This document shows, one piece after another, positions 14,055-19,323 of a DNA stretch of 19,323 bases. The DNA is from an uncultured Oscillospiraceae bacterium (lineage in GTDB: Bacteria > Bacillota > Clostridia > Oscillospirales > Oscillospiraceae): assembly GCA_910579595.1 (NCBI GenBank), contig CAJTVM010000053.1, positions 1-19,323 on the forward strand. Direction: 5' to 3'. Made by a program: the position numbers and the translations under genes. Each line of letters opens with the position of its first letter. Position 1 is the stretch's first letter. Below the pieces are notes generated by a model, which saw nothing but the letters and a program-made list of their open reading frames with translations, was not told the DNA's origin and made no database searches.

Positions 14055-14993
14055 TCAGTTCCCTCCCCTGGACGCGGATCGATAGGAGAGCCTGCGGGAA
14101 ATGGTGGGCCACTGGGCCTTGAGGTAGGGCAGGGCGATGGCCAGGGCCACAATAACGGAGGAGATCAGCTTGAGCATGAAGGCGGGCAGCACGTCCAGCC
14201 GCAAGGCCACAGCGTACACCAGCCGGAAAATGAACGCGCCGACGACCATGCCCACCGCGCGGGTGAAGATGCCGCCCCGGCCCAGCAGGGTGGAGCCGAT
14301 GAGCAGAGAGGCCAGGGCGATGGTGACCATGCCGCTGCCGATGTTGATCTCCGACATCTTCTGGGACTGAGCCATGAGACAGCCGGACAACCCGGTAAAG
14401 GTGTTGGCCACGCACAGCCCCACGATGGTGGTAAATACCGGGTTGATGGAGGAGGAGCGCACCATGTCCGGGTTGTTGCCCGTGGCCCGGATGGCCAGCC
14501 CCAGCCGGGTATTGAGGAAGAAGGTGAGGAATGCCACCGTCAAAATCACCGCCGCCCCAGCCACCACGGTGGTGGATTGGCCCACCAGAGGTGTTCCGGC
14601 CAGCAAGTCTTTCACCATGGTGAACACCGTGCCGGATTTGTTCAGATTGATCTGGGCGGATCCGGACATGACGGCGATGTTCACCGAGTACAGCCCCGTG
14701 TTGACGATGATGCCGGACAGCAGGCTGTCGATGCCGAATTTGGTCTGCAAAAGGGCGGTGACGAGGCCGGAGCACATCCCGGCCAGCATGGCGGCGGGGA
14801 TGGACAGCAGCGGGTGGCCGGCGGCGGCCACCACCGCCCCCACCGCGGCCCCCAGGGTGAAGCAGCCGTCGGTGGACAGGTCGCAGACGTTGAGCATGGA
14901 ATAGCTCAAAAACAGGGCCAGCACCGTGAGGGAGCAGATCAGCCCCAGCTCCAGGGCGGTCTGTCCTACGGCCAGCAGGGCGGGTAAATCCAT
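14055..14993 (-). CDS. ABC transporter permease, TrpY-like
   Basis: This 312-residue inner-membrane protein has about eight to nine hydrophobic helices and belongs to the branched-chain/sugar permease superfamily (BPD_transp_2 type). The cytoplasmic coupling loop is visible as RLGLAIRATGNNPDMVRSS (about 168-186). The protein starts MDLPALLAVGQTALELGL, with AGGAGGAAA upstream of the ATG at 14993. An in-frame ATG at 15110 would add 39 Cys/Trp/Arg-rich residues that read through a gene remnant in another frame, so I rejected it. A single permease with one ATPase and one binding protein fits the TrpXYZ arrangement. A 188-bp gap separates it from the binding-protein gene. Confidence 0.9.
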   Translation of the reverse strand: MDLPALLAVGQTALELGLICSLTVLALFLSYSMLNVCDLSTDGCFTLGAAVGAVVAAAGHPLLSIPAAMLAGMCSGLVTALLQTKFGIDSLLSGIIVNTGLYSVNIAVMSGSAQINLNKSGTVFTMVKDLLAGTPLVGQSTTVVAGAAVILTVAFLTFFLNTRLGLAIRATGNNPDMVRSSSINPVFTTIVGLCVANTFTGLSGCLMAQSQKMSEINIGSGMVTIALASLLIGSTLLGRGGIFTRAVGMVVGAFIFRLVYAVALRLDVLPAFMLKLISSVIVALAIALPYLKAQWPTISRRLSYRSASRGGN

Positions 14994-15006
14994 GTCGGTT
15001 TCCTCC

Positions 15007-15132
15007 TTATTCCTTCCGCATGATATCCAGGAAGTGATTGGACGCGCCCACCAGGCCGGGCCGTTCGCACACGGCGAAGTGGCAGCGCAGGTAATGCTCT
15101 GCGAGTCCATCGCTTCGCCCTATCCGCTCCAA
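15007..15132 (-). pseudogene. Short remnant of an unidentified gene (C-terminal fragment)
   Basis: Between the binding-protein stop and the permease start, one minus-strand frame ends in about 30 codons that look genuinely coding: EHYLRCHFAVCERPGLVG and then ASNHFLDIMRKE, stop at 15007-15009. Of these 30 codons, 25 end in G or C, as in neighbouring genes. The stretch just upstream in the same frame does not look like that. The stop is directly followed by the GGAGG of the permease, as at the end of a real operon gene. The only start is a TTG at 15132 without a ribosome binding site, giving 41 residues. I do not recognise the family. Most likely an upstream operon gene was deleted, leaving its 3' end. 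A real small protein is possible but less likely. Confidence 0.4.
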
Positions 15133-15181
15133 TGAGGGCGGCTTGCCGCCGTCCCCACCGGGTTTTTCGCGGTTATGGGTC

Positions 15182-16306
15182 TCAGCCGTTCACGTCGCCG
15201 AACTCCTCGGCGGTGGTGATGCCCTGCACCTTGGTGCACAGCGGGGCAAAAAGCGCCTCGATCTCCGCGTAGTCCAGCCCCAGGGCGGCGCAGGTTTCGG
15301 TGTTCACGGTGGCGGTGCCGTTGTCGAAGGTCTTGACGGCCATGGCGGCGGGATCCGCGCCGTCCAGCAGGATGGCGGCGATCATGTCGGCGGTCTCACG
15401 GCCCAGGTTGGCATAGTCCACGCCGTAGCCCAGGAACGCGCCGTTGAGGGCAAAGGAGTCCGCGCCGGTATAGTGGGGGATCCTGGCGTCGGTGAAGATC
15501 TCGTAGATGGCAAGCTCGGACTTCATGATGGTGTTGTCGGTGGGGGTGAACACGGCGTCCACACCGTCGCTTACCAGGGCCTGGGCGGCCTGCTGCACCT
15601 CGGCGGCGTTGGTGCCGGTGCGCTCCACGTACTCAATGCCCTTGGCGTCCAGGTACTCCTTGGCGTGGGCGATGGGGGCGGAAGAGGAATCCTGGCCCAC
15701 GTCGTACAGCAGTCCGATCTTGACCGCGTCCGGGTTCTGGGCGAAGATCAGCTCCATGATGGAGTTGGTGTCCAGAAAGTCGGAGGTGCCGGTGATGTTG
15801 GCGCCGGGAGCGTCCAGGGAAGCCACCAGCTCCGCGCCCACCGGGTCGGACACGGCGGAGAACACTACGGGGGTGCCGCTGTCCTCGGTAGCGGCCTGCA
15901 TGGCGATGGCCACCGGGGTGGCAATGCCCACCATCAGGTCCACCTTGTCGGCCTGGAAGTTGGAGATGACCTGGCTCATGACAGTGGCATCGCCGTTGGG
16001 ATTTTCGTAGTCGATTCGGAAGGTGACGCCCCTGTCCGCGCCGATCTCGGCCAGACGGGCCTGGATGTTCTCGTTAATCTGGTTCAGGGAGGCGTCGTCC
16101 ACATAGTTGCAGATGCCGATCTTGTAGGTGGCGCCATCGCCGGAGGGCTGGGCGGGGTCAGTGGAAGGGCTGTCAGATTCACCGGCGTTCACGGTGGGAC
16201 CGTCGGTGCTGGTGATCGTGCCGCCGGAGCAGGCGCACAAGGTGAGGGTCATGGCCGCGGCGGCGGCGATGGCGAAGAACTTCTTGATAACATTGCGGGT
16301 TTTCAT
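15182..16306 (-). CDS. trpX: ABC transporter substrate-binding lipoprotein, TrpX-like (probable tryptophan)
   Basis: This 374-residue extracellular lipoprotein delivers substrate to the permease. It has a basic start (MKTRNVIKKFF), an Ala-rich core and a lipobox LCAC with lipidated Cys26, followed by a Ser/Asp/Pro linker to about residue 58. The mature domain has the ABC_sub_bind (PF04392-type) look: KIGICNYVDDASLNQINENI, MSQVISNFQADKVDLMVGIATP, VVFSAVSDPVGAELV, GLLYDVGQDSSSAP and GVDAVFTPTDNTIM. Family members in streptococci (TrpX) are linked to tryptophan import. The T-box upstream with specifier UGG supports the same substrate here; the specificity itself is inferred. I chose the ATG at 16306 (GGAGG eight bases upstream) over a TTG at 16321. 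It is the first gene of the operon. Confidence 0.85.
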   Translation of the reverse strand: MKTRNVIKKFFAIAAAAAMTLTLCACSGGTITSTDGPTVNAGESDSPSTDPAQPSGDGATYKIGICNYVDDASLNQINENIQARLAEIGADRGVTFRIDYENPNGDATVMSQVISNFQADKVDLMVGIATPVAIAMQAATEDSGTPVVFSAVSDPVGAELVASLDAPGANITGTSDFLDTNSIMELIFAQNPDAVKIGLLYDVGQDSSSAPIAHAKEYLDAKGIEYVERTGTNAAEVQQAAQALVSDGVDAVFTPTDNTIMKSELAIYEIFTDARIPHYTGADSFALNGAFLGYGVDYANLGRETADMIAAILLDGADPAAMAVKTFDNGTATVNTETCAALGLDYAEIEALFAPLCTKVQGITTAEEFGDVNG

Positions 16307-16384
16307 GGTGTTTTCCTCCAATTATATGATTTTGGATGGCAGATGACCCGGGTTTTGCCGGGACCCGGGGAGGAAAAGGCAAAC

Positions 16385-16419
16385 AAAAAAGCTTTTGTCC
16401 CACACATGGGACAAAAGCT
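16385..16419 (-). terminator. T-box terminator
   Basis: A perfect 13-bp stem: AGCTTTTGTCCCA (16390-16402) with TGGGACAAAAGCT (16407-16419) and a 4-base loop. On the minus strand it is followed by TTTTT G TTT. The 5' arm overlaps the sequence that would form the antiterminator with the T-box. Confidence 0.93.
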
Positions 16420-16669
16420 GCTGCTTCTGCGATACCACCCAAATTGACGTTATAAACGTCCACTCGCTTTCGCGTACCATCATACGCGTCCCGATGGATA
16501 ACGGGTGGGATGCCCGTCGGTCCCTACTTGGCGCATACGCCGTTCGGTCCGCCCTCCGGAGTCCATTCGCCGACCGCTCGCCGCCCCGTTCCCACCATCG
16601 GGGGCTCTCTGAAAGGTCTGCCGCGCCAGGTACTTCTCTCCGTCACTGGTTTGTGCTGTTCGGTTGTTG
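16385..16669 (-). promoter_or_regulatory. T-box leader specific for tRNA-Trp
   Basis: T-box leaders sense uncharged tRNA and then prevent termination. Read on the minus strand: AGTA of the specifier loop (16631-16634), AGAGAG (16605-16610) and GGTGGGAAC (16588-16596) of stem I. GAA followed by the specifier codon TGG (16565-16563) comes next. The T-box sequence AATTTGGGTGGTATCGCAG (16445-16427) and the terminator complete it. TGG is the tryptophan codon, so tryptophan starvation should switch on the downstream transporter. A further hairpin (CCCGGGT/ACCCGGG, 16347-16369) lies between the terminator and the first ATG. Confidence 0.93.
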
Positions 16670-16675
16670 TGGCTT

Positions 16676-16704
16676 ATTATACGCATGAGGGCGTGGTTTG
16701 TCAA
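16676..16704 (-). promoter_or_regulatory. Consensus sigma-A promoter of the T-box / ABC operon
   Basis: On the minus strand: TTGACA (16699-16704), a 17-bp spacer and TATAAT (16676-16681), an exact consensus. The start is near 16669. A strong promoter is typical upstream of an attenuated leader. Confidence 0.93.
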
Positions 16705-16757
16705 CCCCCTTTTGGCGGAAAATTTTTACCGCGTTAAAGCGGGAAACACCCAAGGCG

Positions 16758-16786
16758 TTGCCTCAGACCCGGGAATGTGGTATACT
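16758..16786 (+). promoter_or_regulatory. Sigma-A promoter of the SLH-GH5 gene
   Basis: TTGCCT (16758-16763), a 17-bp spacer and TATACT (16781-16786), with an extended TGn before the -10. The start is near 16793, about 23 nt before the ATG at 16816. It diverges from the T-box promoter, with about 53 bp between the two -35 boxes. Confidence 0.75.
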
Positions 16787-16815
16787 GCCATCAAAAAATG
16801 GAGGAGGGCAAGCCC

Positions 16816-18399
16816 ATGAAAAAGCTGCTGGGCTGGACGGCGGGGGTTGTGGCGGGGGTGCTGCTGGCCCTGGGCGGGGCCGCGCCCGCCAGCGCCGCCT
16901 TTTCCGACGTGGCCCCCGGCGCGTGGTATGAGCGGGATGTGTCCGCCATGGTGGAGGCCGGGGCGCTGACGGGCTACCCGGACGGATCCTTTCGCCCCGG
17001 CAAGGCCATCACCGCCGCTGAGTTTGTGTCCGTCACCGCGCGGCTGGCAAAGCTCCCCCAGGGGCAGGGTCAGACCGCCCATTGGGCGGCGGGGCAGATG
17101 CAGTCCGCCCTGGAGGCCGGGTGGTACGACTGGGACGAGATCCCGCCCACCGGGGAGGAATTCGACCAGCCCATCCCCCGGCAGCTGGCGGTGAAGGTGC
17201 TGGTGCGGGCATTCCGGCCCGACGCCCGGGGGGACTACAACACGGAAAGCGCCAAAATCAGCGACTTTTCCGCCTTGGACGGCCGGTACTATGAGCCGGT
17301 GCTGGCGGCCTATGCCCTGGGCTGGGTGCAGGGCGATCCCGATGGGGCGTTCCGGCCAACGTCCAGCCTGAGCCGGGCGGAAGCCTGCGCCCTATTCCGC
17401 CGGGCGGGGGGCGGTGCGGTGCAGCCCGCGGCCCCCTCCCCTGCCCCGTCCCTGCCGGTGGAGTCCCGGCGGGGCGGCGTGTCGGAAAACGGGTGGCTCC
17501 AGGTGGCTGGCACACAGCTTTGCAATGAGGCGGGCAAGCCCGTGGCGCTGCGGGGGATGAGCAGCCACGGGCTGCAGTGGTACGGGCAGTTCGCCTCTGC
17601 CAAGGCCATCGCCGCCACGGCGGAGTATGGGGCCAATGTGTTCCGCGCCGCCATGTACACCGGCGAGGGGGGCTTCCTCAGCCAGCCCGAAGCCATGAAG
17701 GCCAAGGTAATTGCCGCGGTGGACGGGGCGGTGCAGAACGATATGTATGTGATCATTGATTGGCATATCCTCAGCGACGGAAACCCCATGTCCCATGGGA
17801 ATGAGGCGGAGGCGCTCTTTACGGAGATGGCCCGGCGGTACAAGGACGTGCCCAATGTCATTTACGAAATCTGCAACGAGCCCAACGGAAACGTCAGCTG
17901 GGCCGGGGATGTGAAGCCCTATGCCCAGCGCCTGGTGCGGGCTATCCGGGCGCAGTCCCCCCGGGCGGTGATTCTGATTGGAAGTCCCACCTGGAGCCAG
18001 GACGTGCACCTATGTGCCGCTGACCCGGTGGAGGGGACGAACCTGATGTACACCCTCCACTTTTACGCGGGCACCCACGGCAAGGAGCTGCGGGACCGGA
18101 TAGACGGGGCGCTGGCCAAGGGCCTGCCCATCTTTGTATCCGAGTGGGGGACCAGCCGGGCGGACGGGTCTGGCGGGGTGTTTTTGGAACAGTCGAAGGT
18201 GTGGCTGGACTTCCTGGACCAGCGGGGGATCAGCTGGTGCAATTGGTCGCTGTGCGACAAGGGGGAGTCCTCCGCCGCCCTGCTTCCCGGCGCCCCGGCG
18301 GACGGGCCGTGGACGGCAAACCAGCTGACGGAATCGGGGCAGTTTGTCTTTTCCCGCTTTGCCCCGCAGGAAAAGCCGGGGGACGGTTTCCGGGAGTGA
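16816..18399 (+). CDS. Secreted, S-layer-anchored glycoside hydrolase family 5 (endoglucanase-like)
   Basis: This 527-residue exported enzyme is likely to cut beta-1,4-glucan at the cell surface. A signal peptide (MKKLLGWTAGVVAGVLLALG) with probable cleavage after ASA (about residue 27) comes first. A clear SLH domain follows (28-77, AFSDVAPGAWYERDV, GYPDGSFRPGKAIT), then a weaker one (about 89-134) and a third (149-197, GDPDGAFRPTSSLSRAEA). A Pro/Ser linker leads to a GH5 catalytic domain (about 223-515). The acid/base Glu355 in YEICNEPNG, the nucleophile Glu443 in VSEWGTS and the conserved DWHILSD and LHFYAGTH are visible, so the enzyme should be active; the pattern resembles GH5 subfamily 2. 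I chose the ATG at 16816 over one at 16777 because of GGAGG nine bases upstream and the intact signal peptide. It is a single-gene unit. Confidence 0.94.
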   Translation: MKKLLGWTAGVVAGVLLALGGAAPASAAFSDVAPGAWYERDVSAMVEAGALTGYPDGSFRPGKAITAAEFVSVTARLAKLPQGQGQTAHWAAGQMQSALEAGWYDWDEIPPTGEEFDQPIPRQLAVKVLVRAFRPDARGDYNTESAKISDFSALDGRYYEPVLAAYALGWVQGDPDGAFRPTSSLSRAEACALFRRAGGGAVQPAAPSPAPSLPVESRRGGVSENGWLQVAGTQLCNEAGKPVALRGMSSHGLQWYGQFASAKAIAATAEYGANVFRAAMYTGEGGFLSQPEAMKAKVIAAVDGAVQNDMYVIIDWHILSDGNPMSHGNEAEALFTEMARRYKDVPNVIYEICNEPNGNVSWAGDVKPYAQRLVRAIRAQSPRAVILIGSPTWSQDVHLCAADPVEGTNLMYTLHFYAGTHGKELRDRIDGALAKGLPIFVSEWGTSRADGSGGVFLEQSKVWLDFLDQRGISWCNWSLCDKGESSAALLPGAPADGPWTANQLTESGQFVFSRFAPQEKPGDGFRE

Positions 18400-18414
18400 T
18401 CCCGGGGCCGTTCC

Positions 18415-18434
18415 AGGCGGGCGCCGCCTTTTTT
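18415..18434 (+). terminator. Terminator of the SLH-GH5 gene
   Basis: AGGCGG (18415-18420), loop GCG, CCGCCT (18424-18429) and a run of six Ts to 18434. A smaller hairpin CCGGGA-GTGA-TCCCGG (18390-18405) lies across the stop codon just before it. Confidence 0.85.
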
Positions 18435-18455
18435 GCGCTTTTTTGTCCAGGGGGA

Positions 18456-18484
18456 TTGACAAGCGGCGGGGTTTATGGTATCAT
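18456..18484 (+). promoter_or_regulatory. Sigma-A promoter of the tRNA cluster
   Basis: TTGACA (18456-18461), a 17-bp spacer and TATCAT (18479-18484), with an extended TGn before the -10. The start is near 18491, 26 nt before the first tRNA. Confidence 0.85.
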
Positions 18485-18516
18485 ACCCAAGCTGACATTT
18501 GCGGAGGCATCCTCTT

Positions 18517-18590
18517 GCGGGTGTAGTTCAATGGTAGAATCCCAGCCTTCCAAGCTGGTCGCGTGGGTTCGATTCCCATCACCCGCTCCA
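18517..18590 (+). tRNA. tRNA-Gly (anticodon TCC)
   Basis: A full cloverleaf of 74 nt. Acceptor GCGGGTG pairs with CACCCGC. Anticodon stem CCAGC/GCTGG has the loop CTTCCAA, so the anticodon is TCC (18549-18551). The T arm is TGGGTTCGATTCCCA and CCA is encoded. It is the first gene of the cluster. Confidence 0.97.
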
Positions 18591-18598
18591 GCGTCGGG

Positions 18599-18699
18599 GC
18601 GAGCTCCACATCCCTCGCTTCCGGCTATGCCGAAAGCTCGCTCGTTTTGCTGCCCCTTCTTTCCCCACAAAGCCTGTGGGGCGGCTTTGTGGGGGTCCC
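18599..18699. repeat. Inter-tRNA repeat, copy 1
   Basis: A roughly 100-bp segment very similar to 19100-19200. Shared blocks are CCTCGCTTCCGGCT, TGCCGAAAG, CTTTCCCCACAAAGCCT and GGCGGCTTTG. It contains a perfect 12-bp inverted repeat CCCCACAAAGCC / GGCTTTGTGGGG (about 18663-18694) and a smaller CTTCCGGC / GCCGAAAG hairpin. Confidence 0.75.
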
Positions 18700-18715
18700 G
18701 TAAAGCGCACGATAT

Positions 18716-18792
<77 letters not shown>

Positions 18793-18806
18793 GGGGCCGG
18801 ATCGGC

Positions 18807-18860
18807 CATTCGCCGAAGGCGAATGACGGTTCATGGCAGCAGGATGCTATGAGCCGTTTT
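18807..18860 (+). repeat. Two hairpins in the Arg-His tRNA spacer, possible weak terminator
   Basis: CATTCGCC-GAA-GGCGAATG (18807-18825) is a perfect 8-bp stem. Next to it, ACGGTTCATGGC (18826-18837) pairs with GCTATGAGCCGT (18846-18857), allowing two G-U pairs. TTT follows. They may mark processing points or partial termination between tRNA genes. Confidence 0.5.
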
Positions 18861-18885
18861 CGTCCCGGCAGCGTCAATTGTATAT

Positions 18886-18962
18886 GGTGGGTATAGCTCA
18901 GCTGGCAGAGCACCGGATTGTGGTTCCGGGTGTCGTGGGTTCGAGCCCCATTACCCACCCCA
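18886..18962 (+). tRNA. tRNA-His (anticodon GTG)
   Basis: Acceptor GTGGGTA (18887-18893) pairs with TACCCAC. The extra G at 18886 pairs with C at the discriminator position, the G-1:C73 pair diagnostic of tRNA-His. The anticodon loop TTGTGGT gives GTG (18920-18922). CCA is encoded. Confidence 0.97.
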
Positions 18963-18975
18963 TACCGAGGCTGAG

Positions 18976-19000
18976 GGCCGGAGCGTCCGCTCCGGCCTTT
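18976..19000 (+). repeat. Perfect hairpin in the His-Gln tRNA spacer
   Basis: GGCCGGAGCG (18976-18985), a 2-base loop and CGCTCCGGCC (18988-18997), then TTT. It resembles a terminator with a short T-run and fills most of the 55-bp spacer. It could limit read-through or define the 3' end of tRNA-His. Confidence 0.5.
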
Positions 19001-19017
19001 GGCCCCACCTCCCATTT

Positions 19018-19092
19018 TGGGGTGTAGCCAAGTGGTAAGGCACGGGACTTTGACTCCCGCATTCGCTGGTTCGAGTCCAGCCATCCCAGCCA
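19018..19092 (+). tRNA. tRNA-Gln (anticodon TTG)
   Basis: A 75-nt cloverleaf. Acceptor TGGGGTG pairs with CATCCCA (one G-U). Anticodon stem CGGGA/TCCCG has the loop CTTTGAC, giving TTG (19050-19052). T arm GCTGGTTCGAGTCCAGC and encoded CCA are present. Confidence 0.97.
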
Positions 19093-19099
19093 CGCTGAG

Positions 19100-19200
19100 G
19101 CAAGCTCCATGCCCCTCGCTTCCGGCTTTGCCGAAAGTCCGCTTATTGTGCTGCCTTTCCTTTCCCCACAAAGCCTGGAGGGCGGCTTTGCGGGGGCCCC
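19100..19200. repeat. Inter-tRNA repeat, copy 2
   Basis: The partner of 18599-18699, with the same block order and roughly four of five bases shared by eye. Its inverted repeat CCCCACAAAGCC / GGCTTTGCGGGG has one mismatch relative to copy 1. Confidence 0.75.
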
Positions 19201-19242
19201 TTGGGGCGGCTTCAGACCGCTCCCTGCGGTCAAATCAAATAT

Positions 19243-19318
19243 GACCCAGTAGCTCAGTTGGTAGAGCAACGCCCTTTTAAGGCGAAGGTCCGGGGTTCGA
19301 GTCCCCGCTGGGTCACCA
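19243..19318 (+). tRNA. tRNA-Lys (anticodon TTT)
   Basis: A 76-nt cloverleaf. Acceptor GACCCAG pairs with CTGGGTC. The loop CTTTTAA gives TTT (19276-19278). T arm CGGGGTTCGAGTCCCCG and encoded CCA are present. The anticodon stem is ACGCC/GGCGA, so the top pair (27-43) is an A-A mismatch. Confidence 0.96.
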
Positions 19319-19323
19319 CATCG

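Noticed and set aside
13264..14775. 503-codon frame that would give the ABC ATPase a 240-residue N-terminal extension
   Set aside because: The extension runs through the permease gene in another frame and has shadow-like composition. A normal ATPase start with a ribosome binding site exists at 14052.
15143..16447. 434-codon frame on the plus strand
   Set aside because: It is antisense to the TrpX-like gene and T-box leader, with Gly/Val/His-rich composition and no domain.

Overview
The window is high-GC Firmicutes DNA. The best fit is a gut member of the Clostridia, in the Oscillospiraceae / Flavonifractor-like group. Supporting features are the GC-rich coding sequence with AGGAGG-type ribosome binding sites, sigma-A promoters with 17-bp spacers, a T-box leader, a Firmicutes-type L10 leader, a split transketolase, an SLH-anchored glycosidase and tRNA genes that encode CCA. 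No phage, insertion sequence, CRISPR array or resistance gene was seen. Family assignments are read from translated sequence by eye; no database search was run.

Layout. Positions 1-3183 (minus strand) hold a pentose operon: FGGY kinase, then L-ribulose-5-phosphate 4-epimerase (araD), then the N-terminal half of a split transketolase that runs off the left edge. Positions 3216-4323 (minus) hold a membrane protein with a zinc ribbon and a YARHG domain. A 560-bp intergenic region follows, containing an AT-rich tract with phased A-runs, a promoter and a 170-nt leader. Positions 4823-9760 (plus) are a tightly packed seven-gene operon: a transglutaminase-like lipoprotein, a GspF/PilC-type platform protein, four small pseudopilin-like membrane proteins (one DUF4860-like) and a PilT-type ATPase. 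This looks like a compact type II secretion / type IV pilus machine and is the most interesting system here.

Positions 9851-11197 hold a CCA-adding enzyme gene (cca). It is followed by a consensus promoter, an expanded L10 leader with an attenuator, and rplJ-rplL, ending in a strong terminator. An RNHCP zinc protein follows, and a terminator shared with the convergent operon on the other strand. Positions 13264-16704 (minus) encode an ABC importer (substrate-binding lipoprotein, permease, ATPase) behind a T-box leader. The specifier codon reads UGG, so the importer is probably a TrpXYZ-type tryptophan transporter. A short gene remnant lies between the binding-protein and permease genes. Diverging from this operon is a secreted SLH-GH5 endoglucanase (16816-18399). 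The window closes with five tRNA genes (Gly-TCC, Arg-TCT, His-GTG, Gln-TTG, Lys-TTT). Their spacers carry hairpins and two copies of a roughly 100-bp repeat.

How the parts fit: surface cellulase plus pentose catabolism suggest growth on plant cell-wall sugars. Tryptophan import is controlled by tRNA-Trp charging. The pilus-like operon would build a cell-envelope filament or secretion device. The rest is translation machinery.
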